A stretch of 10,397 nucleotides of DNA from an uncultured bacterium (GTDB lineage Bacteria; Pseudomonadota; Gammaproteobacteria; Burkholderiales; Burkholderiaceae_D): NCBI GenBank assembly GCA_903872555.1, contig CAIQLE010000276.1:1-10397 (forward strand), in the 5' to 3' direction. Made by a program: the position numbers and the translations under genes. Shown here piece by piece: positions 1 through 9,504 of this stretch. Position 1 is the stretch's first letter, and each line of letters begins with the position of its first letter. The notes under the pieces are model-generated. The model was not told the origin of the DNA. It searched no databases and saw only the letters and a list, made by a program, of their open reading frames with translations.

Positions 1-419
1 AATCCAGAAACAGCGATGGTGTGCTGAGCAACACGCTGCGCTCTAAATACATCAGTTTGTTTACTTGCCAGTACTTGTCGAATGAATTTGGTAATCTCGC
101 ATTTGGTATCAGTCCGGAAATCCCTTCACTCATCAAATTGTATGACGGTACGCCTGTGAGTCCAAGTGGTTCCACTCGGTCGACATGGACTTTCAGCAGG
201 ACTGATGATGGTGGTGTCGCCGTCAAATTTTTATTTGAGAGAAAAACGGTCGATGGCCGTGACAGTAAACTCAAGGATGGACGTGAAACCAGAATAGCAA
301 TACAGGACGGCGCGCTTGCCACCGTAGAAACCGAACTGTATTTCTCTGCGGATCGGGACTTGGAAATTTCAGCGCTCACACTGCATGCAAGCGGCTGGAA
401 TTTACCTAAAGACAGGTAA
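1..419 (+). CDS. Unrecognised protein, C-terminal part (5' end outside window)
   Basis: The frame of codons starting at position 3 is open from the left edge to a TAA at 417-419, so this is probably the last 138 or so codons of a longer gene. A GTG at 21 could start a 132-residue protein, but no ribosome-binding site precedes it and the frame stays open upstream. I do not recognise the family. The sequence is soluble in character: there is no membrane segment, no Cys pair and no nucleotide-binding motif. A charged stretch rich in Lys, Arg and Asp (about residues 72-92 counted from the GTG) is followed by alternating polar and hydrophobic residues that look like beta strands. It is the only plus-strand gene, converges on the methyltransferase gene with 15 bases between stop codons, and is followed by a strong terminator at 494-518. 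By eye it is less GC-rich than its neighbours. It ends in a clean stop, so the 3' end looks intact. Confidence 0.6.
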   Translation, partial: SRNSDGVLSNTLRSKYISLFTCQYLSNEFGNLAFGISPEIPSLIKLYDGTPVSPSGSTRSTWTFSRTDDGGVAVKFLFERKTVDGRDSKLKDGRETRIAIQDGALATVETELYFSADRDLEISALTLHASGWNLPKDR

Positions 420-434
420 GTACTCAGGCAGGTG

Positions 435-1619
435 TTAACTTCTCCGGTTAGAGCCTGCCACCATTTCAAACCTGAACAGTCTGCATTCAATAGCGCCGTT
501 GAAGAACGGCGTTTTTTTCGATTCTTTCAGGCGCAGCATGCGTGGCAATGTCAGGTCGGCAGTGAACAGGCATACCGTCCAGCCGGCGAACCGGGTTTTT
601 AGTGTGCTGCCAAAGGCGCTAAAAAAAGCGACAGCCATTTCATCCGGTGCCTGAGTACTGTCTCCGCGTACATCGATACGTTCACCATAGGGCGGGTTGG
701 CAATCAAGAGTCCGTGCTGAGTAGTCGGTGCTTTGATTTCTTGCGCTTCTATCTGCTTTAAGGGGATGTCGAAAGGGATGCCCGCTCTCTCCAGATTATG
801 ACCTGCCATCACCAGCATATCGCCTGAAATATCACTGCCAAAAATGGAGGTTTCACTCGGTATCAGCGGCGCAGGCACGGCGTTACGAACGGTTTCCCAT
901 TCTGAGGCTTTGAAGCTAAGGAATTTTTCAAAGGCAAAGCTGCGGTTGATGCCGGGAGGTATGCCAGCCAGCATCTGAGCAGCTTCAATCAGCAGTGTGC
1001 CTGATCCGCACATGGGGTCCAGCAATGGCGTGCCCGGCTTCCAGCCCGAGACACGCAACAGACCGGCAGCCAGATTTTCACGCAAGGGCGCGTCCCCTGT
1101 TTCTAAACGCCAGCCACGCTTGAATAAGGCTTCACCTGAAGTGTCCAGATACAGGGTCACGGTACGTGCATCAATAAATCCGAAGATACGCATATCCGGT
1201 GTGCGGGTGTTCACTGAAGGACGTTCGCCGGTCTGGTCGCGAAAGCGGTCGCAGATAGCGTCTTTGATTTTCAGTGTGATGAATTCCAGGCTCTTGAGCG
1301 GGGATTTGATCGCTGTCACATCCACGCGTATCGTGTGCTCCAGACCAAACCAGTCTTCCCAGTGCGCAGCCAGTGCCAGATCATAGATATCGTTTTCATT
1401 GCCATAGCCGCTATTGGCAATCCGCAGCAGTACGCGCGAAGCGATGCGCGAATGCAGATTGATGCGCATGGCATCAGCCATCAGGCCTGAGCAATGCACG
1501 CCACCGGGGACCTGATTATGAATTTTCAGCGTGGGATGCTGGACGGCGATTTCTGCCAGTTCTTCAGCCAGTGCTGCTTCCAGCCCGCGTGGGCAGGGAC
1601 AAAAATACGAGTAAGCCAT
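435..1619 (-). CDS. rlmL: RlmL-type THUMP-domain rRNA (guanine-N2) methyltransferase
   Basis: A 394-residue class I SAM-dependent RNA methyltransferase of the COG0116 family (YcbY N-terminal half / YpsC). The E. coli member methylates G2445 of 23S rRNA. The N-terminal part (about 1-165) is a ferredoxin-like plus THUMP RNA-binding region. The catalytic part has the SAM-binding motif DPMCGSGT (201-208), an acidic residue after a beta strand in GSDIS (261-265), and the catalytic motif NPPYGER (308-314). The length fits the stand-alone form. The E. coli protein is about 700 residues because it is fused to the RlmK methyltransferase, which is absent here. The ATG at 1619 is preceded by AAAAGG (1626-1631) at good spacing. 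It is the last gene of the minus-strand block, separated from the isomerase gene by 73 bases that contain a hairpin. The exact target base is inferred from the family, not visible in the sequence. Confidence 0.9.
   Translation of the reverse strand: MAYSYFCPCPRGLEAALAEELAEIAVQHPTLKIHNQVPGGVHCSGLMADAMRINLHSRIASRVLLRIANSGYGNENDIYDLALAAHWEDWFGLEHTIRVDVTAIKSPLKSLEFITLKIKDAICDRFRDQTGERPSVNTRTPDMRIFGFIDARTVTLYLDTSGEALFKRGWRLETGDAPLRENLAAGLLRVSGWKPGTPLLDPMCGSGTLLIEAAQMLAGIPPGINRSFAFEKFLSFKASEWETVRNAVPAPLIPSETSIFGSDISGDMLVMAGHNLERAGIPFDIPLKQIEAQEIKAPTTQHGLLIANPPYGERIDVRGDSTQAPDEMAVAFFSAFGSTLKTRFAGWTVCLFTADLTLPRMLRLKESKKTPFFNGAIECRLFRFEMVAGSNRRS
494..518 (+). terminator. Rho-independent terminator of the plus-strand gene, inside the methyltransferase gene
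   Basis: A perfect 7-bp stem, CGCCGTT (494-500) with AACGGCG (505-511), closes a four-base loop (501-504) and is followed at once by seven T (512-518). This is a full intrinsic terminator reading on the plus strand, 75 bases after the stop of the plus-strand gene. On the minus strand the hairpin is not followed by a T run, so it works in one direction. It lies within the coding sequence of the convergent methyltransferase, where the minus strand encodes the Lys-Lys-Thr-Pro-Phe-Phe-Asn-Gly region (about residues 368-375). Confidence 0.85.
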
Positions 1620-1641
1620 AGGAAACCTTTTATCCGTAACA

Positions 1642-1674
1642 GACCGGTCGCCTGTGAATTCAACACGACCGGTC
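1642..1674 (-). repeat. Intergenic hairpin built from two GACCGGTC palindromes
   Basis: The gap between the isomerase stop and the methyltransferase start carries two copies of the 8-base palindrome GACCGGTC, at 1642-1649 and 1667-1674. They lie in a larger inverted repeat: GACCGGTCG (1642-1650) pairs with CGACCGGTC (1666-1674) around a 15-base loop. The structure begins 18 bases beyond the isomerase stop and ends 22 bases before the methyltransferase ATG. No T run follows it on either strand, so it is not a standard terminator. It may be an RNA-processing or stabilising stem, a rho-type or attenuating structure, or a pair of protein-binding half sites. The structure is certain and the role is not known. 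Confidence 0.55.
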
Positions 1675-1692
1675 GGGAGACTACTAAAAAAC

Positions 1693-2295
1693 TCAGGAAG
1701 CGAGTGCGCGTTCTACAAAATCCAGCCGGTCCTGACCCCAGTAGCCTTCGCCGTCGACGCGATACCAGGGCACCCCAAACACCTGAGCTGCGATGGCCTC
1801 TTCGGTATTGCGGGCATATTCAGACAGGACAGCATCACTAGCCGATAGTGCCAGTGTTTTTTCACCCTCTAGGCCGATGCTGCTGGCAATCGCGATCAGA
1901 GTGTCTGCATCGGTGATATTTTTTTCTTCGGCCCAGACGGCACGACCCAGAGCGCCGGCCAGTGCCAGTGCCTGCTCTGTGCCATAGGTCTGCAGTGCTG
2001 CGATGATGAGCTTGCCACCTGGGTCACCCGAGACCGGGAAAAACTTGGGATGCAGGTTCAAGTGCAGCTTCAGGTAAGCGCTCCAGCGCTTGAGTTCATC
2101 CAGCCGGTAAGCCTGACGTTGTGCAGGTCTTTGTGCCACCGGCACACCGCCCGAGAGGCTGAATACTTTGGCCATATCGGCGGGTTTGATCTGCACCTTG
2201 GCCTGATGCTTGTGAGTGATGGCGACAAAGCGCTCATGGCCTATGTAAGCCCAGGGTGAATGGGGTGCCAGAAAATACTCAAGCGTCTTGCTCAT
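1693..2295 (-). CDS. 2-hydroxychromene-2-carboxylate isomerase family protein (DsbA fold)
   Basis: A 200-residue cytoplasmic protein of the thioredoxin-like, DsbA-fold group that includes NahD and kappa-class glutathione transferases. NahD interconverts 2-hydroxychromene-2-carboxylate and trans-o-hydroxybenzylidenepyruvate in naphthalene breakdown, using glutathione. The N-terminal strand and active-site loop read PHSPWAY (11-17). Ser13 before Pro14 sits where the family has its catalytic Ser, and there is no CxxC, so it is not a disulfide oxidoreductase. The cis-proline loop and C-terminal signature FGVPWYR...GQDRL (173-191) is typical. No aromatic-degradation genes are nearby, so the real substrate here is unknown and a general glutathione-dependent detoxification role is as likely. 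The ATG at 2295 follows a GA-repeat that acts as the ribosome-binding site, 19 bases after the HemJ-like stop. Confidence 0.85.
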   Translation of the reverse strand: MSKTLEYFLAPHSPWAYIGHERFVAITHKHQAKVQIKPADMAKVFSLSGGVPVAQRPAQRQAYRLDELKRWSAYLKLHLNLHPKFFPVSGDPGGKLIIAALQTYGTEQALALAGALGRAVWAEEKNITDADTLIAIASSIGLEGEKTLALSASDAVLSEYARNTEEAIAAQVFGVPWYRVDGEGYWGQDRLDFVERALAS

Positions 2296-2298
2296 GCG

Positions 2299-2314
2299 TC
2301 TCTCTCTCTGTGTG
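2299..2314 (-). repeat. Dinucleotide tract serving as ribosome-binding region of the isomerase gene
   Basis: On the plus strand (TC)5 at 2299-2308 is followed by (TG)3 at 2309-2314. On the coding strand this is CA repeats then GAGAGAGAGA, ending three bases before the isomerase ATG. The GA part is the only purine-rich Shine-Dalgarno-like sequence available. The repeat is short. Confidence 0.5.
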
Positions 2315-2734
2315 TTATTGGAAGGGTTTGACGACCACCAGAATCACCACGGCGAACATGCCGATCACAGGCATTTCATTGAACCAGCGGTACCAGATAT
2401 GGCTGTGCGTATTTTCAGCGCGCTCGAATTTTTTCAGTAAACGCTTACAGCCGTGGTGATAGCCGATCAGCAGCAATACCAGGATGATTTTCAGATTCAT
2501 CCAGAGGCTGCCCTGACCGATGCCATAGCCCAGCCACAGCCACAGGCCTAAGGCCAGTGCCGGCATCATCAGCAGGGTCATGAAGCGATACAGTTTCTGC
2601 GCCATGAGCAGCAGCCGCGCTGAGGCTGCTGCGTCAGTTTCCATCGCCAGATTGACAAAGATGCGTGGCAGATAAAAAAGGCCAGCGAACCAGGAAGCGA
2701 TGAAAACAATATGCAGTGCCTTAATCCACAACAT
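2315..2734 (-). CDS. hemJ: HemJ/CopD-family membrane protein, probable protoporphyrinogen IX oxidase
   Basis: A 139-residue integral membrane protein of the UPF0093/HemJ family, which oxidises protoporphyrinogen IX to protoporphyrin IX in haem synthesis in bacteria without HemG or HemY. Four membrane segments are visible at about 5-25, 53-72, 81-95 and 121-137. Family signatures are ALHIVFIASWFAGLFYLPR (6-24, with His8), a GYHH element (91-94), WYRWFNEMP (114-122) and a terminal VILVVVKPF (130-138). As I recall the family, the third helix normally begins with His-x-Lys. Here it reads WMNLK (78-82), giving Asn80 with Lys82 kept. The start lies only three bases beyond the proA stop, with GAGGG (2743-2747) eight bases upstream inside the end of proA, so translation is probably coupled. 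Many genomes call such proteins simply CopD family, and the enzymatic role is inferred from the family. Confidence 0.82.
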   Translation of the reverse strand: MLWIKALHIVFIASWFAGLFYLPRIFVNLAMETDAAASARLLLMAQKLYRFMTLLMMPALALGLWLWLGYGIGQGSLWMNLKIILVLLLIGYHHGCKRLLKKFERAENTHSHIWYRWFNEMPVIGMFAVVILVVVKPFQ

Positions 2735-2737
2735 GGA

Positions 2738-4003
2738 TCAGACCCTCACTTCGCCGTGACCCAGCACCAGATATTTCAGCGAGGTCAGTCCTTCCAGACC
2801 GACCGGGCCACGTGCATGCAGCTTGTCATTTGAAATGCCGATTTCAGCACCCAGTCCGTATTCAAAACCATCAGCAAAGCGCGTCGATGCATTCACCATG
2901 ACGGAAGCGGAATCGACTTCACGCAGAAATTGCATGGCGCGGCTGTAGTCTTCGGTGATGATGGCGTCTGTGTGCTGCGATGAATAGGTATTGATGTGAT
3001 CGATCGCTTCGTCCACATTGGCGACGATCTTCACTGAGAGTATGGCGTCCAGATATTCCGTGCGCCAGTCCTCTTCGGTGGCTGCTTTTAGATGCGCATA
3101 GCCGGTCAGAATTTTCTCGGCCTCAGGATCGCAGCGCAATTCCACTTGCTTCTCTGCGTAGAGCCTGGCGAGCTCGGGCAGTACGGTCGGCGCTACGGCG
3201 CGCGCAACCAGTAAAGTTTCCATCGTATTGCAGGTGCCATAACGGTGACATTTGGCATTGAAGGCCACAGGCAGGGCTTTGGCGAGATCGGCCTTGTCAT
3301 CGATATACACGTGGCAGATACCATCGAGGTGCTTGATCATGGGCACTTTGGATTCTTTCATCAGGCGTTCGATCAGCCCTTTGCCGCCGCGCGGCACGAT
3401 CACATCCACAAATTCAGGCATGGTGATCAGAGCGCCTACTGCGGCACGATCGGTGGTCTCAATGATTTGAACGGCCTCGGCCGGCAGGCCAGCACCTGAC
3501 AGACCTTCTTTGACCAGCTTGGCTAAAGCCTGATTGCAATGGATGGCTTCGGAGCCGCCGCGCAGTATGGTCGCATTACCACTCTTGATGCAGAGGCCTG
3601 CAGCGTCGACGGTCACATTCGGACGCGCTTCATAAATGATGCCGATCACACCGAGTGGCACGCGCATCTGCCCGACCTGTATGCCGGTAGGGCGATATTT
3701 CATATTGCTGATTTCGCCTATAGGATCGGGCAGGGAGGCGATTTGCTCCAGACCTTCGGCCATAGTGGCGATGGCTTTTTCTGAGAGTGTCAGACGATCC
3801 AGCATGGCCGGTGCCAGTCCGCTGGCGAGGGCCGCATCAAGATCCTTGCGATTGGCTGCGGTCAGCAGCGCTGCATCACGACGTATGCCGGCAGCGATCA
3901 GTTCCAGAGCGCGGTTTTTGGCGGAGGTATCTGCTTTGGCCATGGCGCGCGATGCTTTGCGAGCGGCACGTCCGACCTCAGTCATGTAGTGTTGTATGTC
4001 CAT
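2738..4003 (-). CDS. proA: Gamma-glutamyl phosphate reductase
   Basis: ProA reduces L-glutamyl 5-phosphate to glutamate-5-semialdehyde with NADPH, the second step of proline synthesis from glutamate, in the cytoplasm. The 421-residue length is normal. Aldehyde-dehydrogenase-fold signatures are clear: [16 protein letters not shown] (119-134), the nucleotide-binding and loop region [14 protein letters not shown] (140-153), PRGGKGLI (204-211), the catalytic cysteine Cys258 in [13 protein letters not shown] (254-266), and the C-terminal block [20 protein letters not shown] (370-389) followed by [12 protein letters not shown] (397-408). The N-terminus MDIQHYM matches the usual betaproteobacterial start, so the first ATG is kept although only a weak GGAT precedes it. 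proB is not in the window. The gene lies 20 bases after holA and 3 bases before the HemJ-like gene, in the same operon. Confidence 0.97.
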   Translation of the reverse strand: MDIQHYMTEVGRAARKASRAMAKADTSAKNRALELIAAGIRRDAALLTAANRKDLDAALASGLAPAMLDRLTLSEKAIATMAEGLEQIASLPDPIGEISNMKYRPTGIQVGQMRVPLGVIGIIYEARPNVTVDAAGLCIKSGNATILRGGSEAIHCNQALAKLVKEGLSGAGLPAEAVQIIETTDRAAVGALITMPEFVDVIVPRGGKGLIERLMKESKVPMIKHLDGICHVYIDDKADLAKALPVAFNAKCHRYGTCNTMETLLVARAVAPTVLPELARLYAEKQVELRCDPEAEKILTGYAHLKAATEEDWRTEYLDAILSVKIVANVDEAIDHINTYSSQHTDAIITEDYSRAMQFLREVDSASVMVNASTRFADGFEYGLGAEIGISNDKLHARGPVGLEGLTSLKYLVLGHGEVRV

Positions 4004-4023
4004 TTTTTATCCGGAGTGCTGGT

Positions 4024-5055
4024 TTATTTCTTGGCTATTTTTAAGGCAAGCTGCAACAGGGCATCCCATGCATCGCCTGCGAATTTTTTACTGCGCAGAC
4101 CTTTGATCATGCGATCGATTTGCGCTCCCTGTGACATAGCCTGTTGCAGTGTCGAGAGTTTCAGTCTGTTGAGCGCCGGAGCCATCAGTTTTTCACGTGG
4201 GCCCCAGATACGATATTCCTTCATCATCATACCCAGTGGCCGACCGTCACTGGTGCCGAGTTTTAATTTCAGCAGAATGCGGATTTCTTCCATCACAGCC
4301 CACAGCACAAAGGGCAGGGCTTCACCTTCGCCTTTGAGACCATCCAGCATACGCACCAGACGGGCCACATCGCCGCTCAGCATGGCCTCAGACAGCTTGA
4401 ACACATCGTAGCGTGCCACATTCAGCACCGCATCCTGTATCTGCTCTATGGATAAGCGACCTTCAGGATACAGCAGCGCCAGTTTACGAATTTCCTGATG
4501 CGCTGCCAGCAGATTGCCTTCTACCCGCTCAATCATGAATTCGAGCGCCATTTTGTCGGCACTTTGCCCCTGAGCTGCCAGCCGCTGTCCCAGCCAGTTG
4601 GGCAGCTGAGTGCGTTCTACCAGAGGGATATCGATATACACGCCTGCTTGCTGCAAGGCCGTCACCCAGGCGCTTTTTTGCGCCGCCCAGTCCAGCTTGG
4701 GCAGGGTGATGAGGGTCAGCGTATCACCGGCTGCTTTATTCTGTGCGCAGGTGGAGGCATATTCCTGCAAGGCCTGCCCGCCTTCCTTGCCCGGCTTGCC
4801 GCTGGGCAGACGCAATTCAATCAGCTTGCGGTCGCCAAACAGGGACATGGCCTGATTCGATGCCAGCAGTTCGCCCCATTTGAAATAGCGTTCTGCGACC
4901 AGCACTTCACGTTCCGTAAAACCTTCAGAGCGCGCTTTTGCACGTATGCGGTCAGCTGCTTCCATGGCCAGCAAATGCTCGTCACTCGTGATGACATACA
5001 GCGATGCCAGTGATTTCGCGAGATGATCATCCAGTGCTTCGGCGCGCAATTGCAT
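4024..5055 (-). CDS. holA: DNA polymerase III delta subunit
   Basis: HolA (delta) is the clamp-loader subunit that opens the beta sliding clamp on DNA. It works in the cytoplasm with delta-prime and the tau/gamma subunits. The 343 residues match the family. Visible family blocks are LYVITSDEHLLAMEAADRI (19-37), SLFGDRKLIELR (71-82, the region near the clamp-binding element), EGNLLAAHQEIRKLALL (179-195), ARYDVFKLSEAMLSGD (214-229) and the C-terminal helical domain with GEALPFVLWAVMEEIR (244-259). As expected for delta, it has no Walker ATP-binding motif. The ATG at 5055 is 8 bases beyond the lptE stop. A GGAAG sequence (5069-5073) lies inside the end of lptE at a somewhat long spacing of 13 bases. 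The lptE-holA pair is a conserved neighbourhood in many proteobacteria. Confidence 0.95.
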   Translation of the reverse strand: MQLRAEALDDHLAKSLASLYVITSDEHLLAMEAADRIRAKARSEGFTEREVLVAERYFKWGELLASNQAMSLFGDRKLIELRLPSGKPGKEGGQALQEYASTCAQNKAAGDTLTLITLPKLDWAAQKSAWVTALQQAGVYIDIPLVERTQLPNWLGQRLAAQGQSADKMALEFMIERVEGNLLAAHQEIRKLALLYPEGRLSIEQIQDAVLNVARYDVFKLSEAMLSGDVARLVRMLDGLKGEGEALPFVLWAVMEEIRILLKLKLGTSDGRPLGMMMKEYRIWGPREKLMAPALNRLKLSTLQQAMSQGAQIDRMIKGLRSKKFAGDAWDALLQLALKIAKK

Positions 5056-5063
5056 GATGGCGC

Positions 5064-5588
5064 TTATTCTTCCGGCCTGACCCGCGCCAGCTGGCGCATG
5101 ATCTGATTGACGGCATCGCGGCGCAAATCGTTGAAGGTCATTTTTTCTTCTATCTCTTTTGGCAGCGCCTGCGAGATACTGTAACTAAGGAAGGATTGCA
5201 GTGCCAGTTCATTCGGCGGCAGCAGTTTTTTATTGTCCTTGTCGGTAATTTCAAATCGCAGGCGATACAAGAGATTGTATTCACGCACCTGGCCCTGAGC
5301 GTTCAGGGTCAGAATTTTTTTCTCCTGAGCTTCGGACAAGATGCGCAAGGTCACAGGCGCTGACTTGGCATCGGCCGCCAGTTTGGTTTGCGCCAGAATC
5401 GCGTTGCGCAGTTCGCGTTCCAGTGGCGTGCCACTCGTTGTTTCGAGATATACCGAATCGAACGCCACGCGTGACTGAGGTGTGGAGCCGCGCAACTGGT
5501 AGCCGCAGCCGGCAACTGCGGCTGCCATCAGCAGCGATGCGCAGACAGATAAAAACAGACTGCGCTGATTGTTGACCTCATTTTTCAC
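5064..5588 (-). CDS. lptE: LPS-assembly lipoprotein LptE (GTG start)
   Basis: LptE is an outer-membrane lipoprotein that plugs and helps assemble the LptD barrel, the last step of lipopolysaccharide export. The open frame extends back to an ATG at 5645, but that would overlap leuS by 38 bases and put 19 unlikely residues before the signal peptide. I place the start at the GTG at 5588, because AGAGGAG (5595-5601) lies six bases upstream, just after the leuS stop. A second in-frame GTG at 5591 is closer to the site than usual. The resulting 174-residue protein has a short N-terminus with Arg9, a hydrophobic core (about 11-26) and the lipobox Val-Ala-Gly-Cys with lipidated Cys28. The mature protein begins CGYQLRGS, typical of LptE. 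The C-terminal NDLRRDAVNQIMRQL helix is also family-like. It lies between leuS and holA, its usual place. Confidence 0.92.
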   Translation of the reverse strand: MKNEVNNQRSLFLSVCASLLMAAAVAGCGYQLRGSTPQSRVAFDSVYLETTSGTPLERELRNAILAQTKLAADAKSAPVTLRILSEAQEKKILTLNAQGQVREYNLLYRLRFEITDKDNKKLLPPNELALQSFLSYSISQALPKEIEEKMTFNDLRRDAVNQIMRQLARVRPEE

Positions 5589-5594
5589 CACATT

Positions 5595-5601
5595 CTCCTC
5601 T
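5595..5601 (-). promoter_or_regulatory. Ribosome-binding site that sets the lptE start
   Basis: The coding strand reads AGAGGAG, a near-ideal Shine-Dalgarno sequence, followed by AATGTG and the GTG codon at 5588-5586. It lies 6 bases past the leuS stop codon (5608-5610) and supports the short lptE form over the one starting at 5645. Confidence 0.8.
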
Positions 5602-5607
5602 GCTGGC

Positions 5608-8325
<2,718 letters not shown>

Positions 8326-8340
8326 TCAGACTGCCGGGAC

Positions 8341-8766
8341 TTACTTGCGAGTGTCTTTGGATTCGGTGACGAAGCCGATCTTAGTCATGCCATTGCTCTG
8401 GGCGGAGGACATGACTTGCGCAATGGTTTCATAGCGGGTGGATTTGTCTGCCCGCAGTTGCAGTTCTGGCAGGGGTTTCTTTTGCGCGGACGTTGCAAAG
8501 CGCGTACCCAGATCTTCCAGACTGACTGGGGCGTTATTCCAGAACAGCTTGCCTTCAGCATTGATGGCCAGCGTGATGGTCTCGGGCTTTTCTGGTGCCG
8601 GCTGTGACTGTGCGTTGGGAAGATCCAGCTTGATGGCGTGGGTGAACATCGGGGCTGTGATGATGAAAATCACCAGCAGTACCAGCATCACGTCCACCAT
8701 GGGGGTGACGTTAATGTCAGCCATCGGAGCCTGATGGCTGTTTTCATTGAATCCGCCGAATGCCAT
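8341..8766 (-). CDS. exbD: ExbD/TolR-family proton channel subunit
   Basis: ExbD works with ExbB in the inner membrane to couple the proton gradient to TonB. The frame extends to an ATG at 8802, but that would overlap exbB. The ATG at 8766 is preceded by GGAG (8773-8776) six bases upstream and gives the usual N-terminus MAFGG, so I use it (141 residues). A short cytoplasmic segment leads to INVTPMVDVMLVLLVIF (19-35), one membrane helix containing Asp25, the proton-carrying residue of the family. LDLPNA (48-53) opens the periplasmic domain, which ends in the conserved pattern ELQLRADKSTRYE...V (101-118) and IGFVTE (130-135). The stop of exbB is 13 bases upstream, so the two are translated as a pair. 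The nearby tonB favours ExbD over TolR. Confidence 0.93.
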   Translation of the reverse strand: MAFGGFNENSHQAPMADINVTPMVDVMLVLLVIFIITAPMFTHAIKLDLPNAQSQPAPEKPETITLAINAEGKLFWNNAPVSLEDLGTRFATSAQKKPLPELQLRADKSTRYETIAQVMSSAQSNGMTKIGFVTESKDTRK

Positions 8767-8779
8767 GAGAGTCTCCGTT

Positions 8780-9484
8780 TCAGGTTTTTTTGCGGGCCAC
8801 ACCGACGCGCGAACCGGTGGTCAGATGGGCATGCAGATCATGGGCGAAGGCATCCAGCTCGGCCAGGGTGACGCGATTGACACGCGTCAGCGCGTTGTAA
8901 CCCAGCACGGCGGGGATGGCGACTACCAGACCGATAGCTGTCATGATCAGTGCCTCGCCTACGGGGCCGGCAATTTTGTCAATTTGTATGGTGCCTGCGC
9001 TGGAGACTGCTGCCAGTGCGTGATAAATGCCCCAGACCGTTCCGAACAGGCCGATGAAAGGCGCCGTCGAGCCCACTGAGGCCAGCAATGTCAGGCCGCT
9101 CTCCAGCCGCGAAGAGACACGGTTGATCTGCTGGCGCAGCGTGCGTGTCAGCAGTTCACTGGGGTCGACCGTTGCATTCAGTGTGCTGCTATGAGCCTTG
9201 ACGTTGATCGCTTCAACCGCATGGGTTGCCAGCGGCGCATAGATCTGTTCGCTGTCGGCGTGGCCTAAGAGCGCGATCGCATCATCCATTGAAGGCGCAT
9301 CCCAGAAATGCTCGAGTGTATTGGCGCTGATGCGTATGCGCCATGCGGTCCAGGCCTTGGACAGGATGTAGTACCAGCTGGCGATGGACATCAGCAGCAG
9401 CAGATAAGCCACGCTGTGGGTGACGACGTCGCCTTGCGCCCAATAGTGCGCAACGCCGAGATTCTGGGTCAGTGTGTCATTCAT
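8780..9484 (-). CDS. exbB: ExbB/MotA/TolQ-family proton channel protein
   Basis: ExbB forms the pentameric inner-membrane channel that, with ExbD, harvests the proton gradient to energise TonB. The 234-residue protein has three membrane segments at about 22-44, 131-157 and 173-198, the usual TolQ/ExbB pattern with a large cytoplasmic loop between the first two. The signature LTLLASVGSTAPFIGLFGTV (131-150) and the third-helix block AGPVGEALIMTAIGLVVAIP (172-191), with Glu177 at the place of the essential E. coli Glu176, are clear. It starts 20 bases after the tonB stop. No good ribosome-binding site is seen upstream of the ATG at 9484, so coupling from tonB is possible. Order tonB-exbB-exbD and the neighbouring tonB support ExbB over TolQ, since pal, tolA and tolB are not here. 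Confidence 0.93.
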   Translation of the reverse strand: MNDTLTQNLGVAHYWAQGDVVTHSVAYLLLLMSIASWYYILSKAWTAWRIRISANTLEHFWDAPSMDDAIALLGHADSEQIYAPLATHAVEAINVKAHSSTLNATVDPSELLTRTLRQQINRVSSRLESGLTLLASVGSTAPFIGLFGTVWGIYHALAAVSSAGTIQIDKIAGPVGEALIMTAIGLVVAIPAVLGYNALTRVNRVTLAELDAFAHDLHAHLTTGSRVGVARKKT

Positions 9485-9504
9485 GCTGGTCTGTTCAAGT
9501 GAGT

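Noticed and set aside
1686..1703. Possible terminator after the isomerase gene: ACTC/GAGT followed by six T on the minus strand
   Set aside because: The stem is only four pairs with a seven-base loop, too weak to call despite the T run.
1494..1841. Plus-strand frame spanning the methyltransferase-isomerase gap
   Set aside because: It overlaps the ends of two confident minus-strand genes and has no promoter, ribosome-binding site or recognisable protein.
4498..5013. 171-codon open frame on the plus strand opposite holA
   Set aside because: It lies entirely antisense to a well-supported holA, its protein has no recognisable pattern, and it has no ribosome-binding site. It is a shadow of the holA codon pattern.
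8767..8802. Longer exbD start at ATG 8802
   Set aside because: It would overlap exbB and add 12 non-conserved residues. The ATG at 8766 has a good ribosome-binding site and the usual N-terminus.
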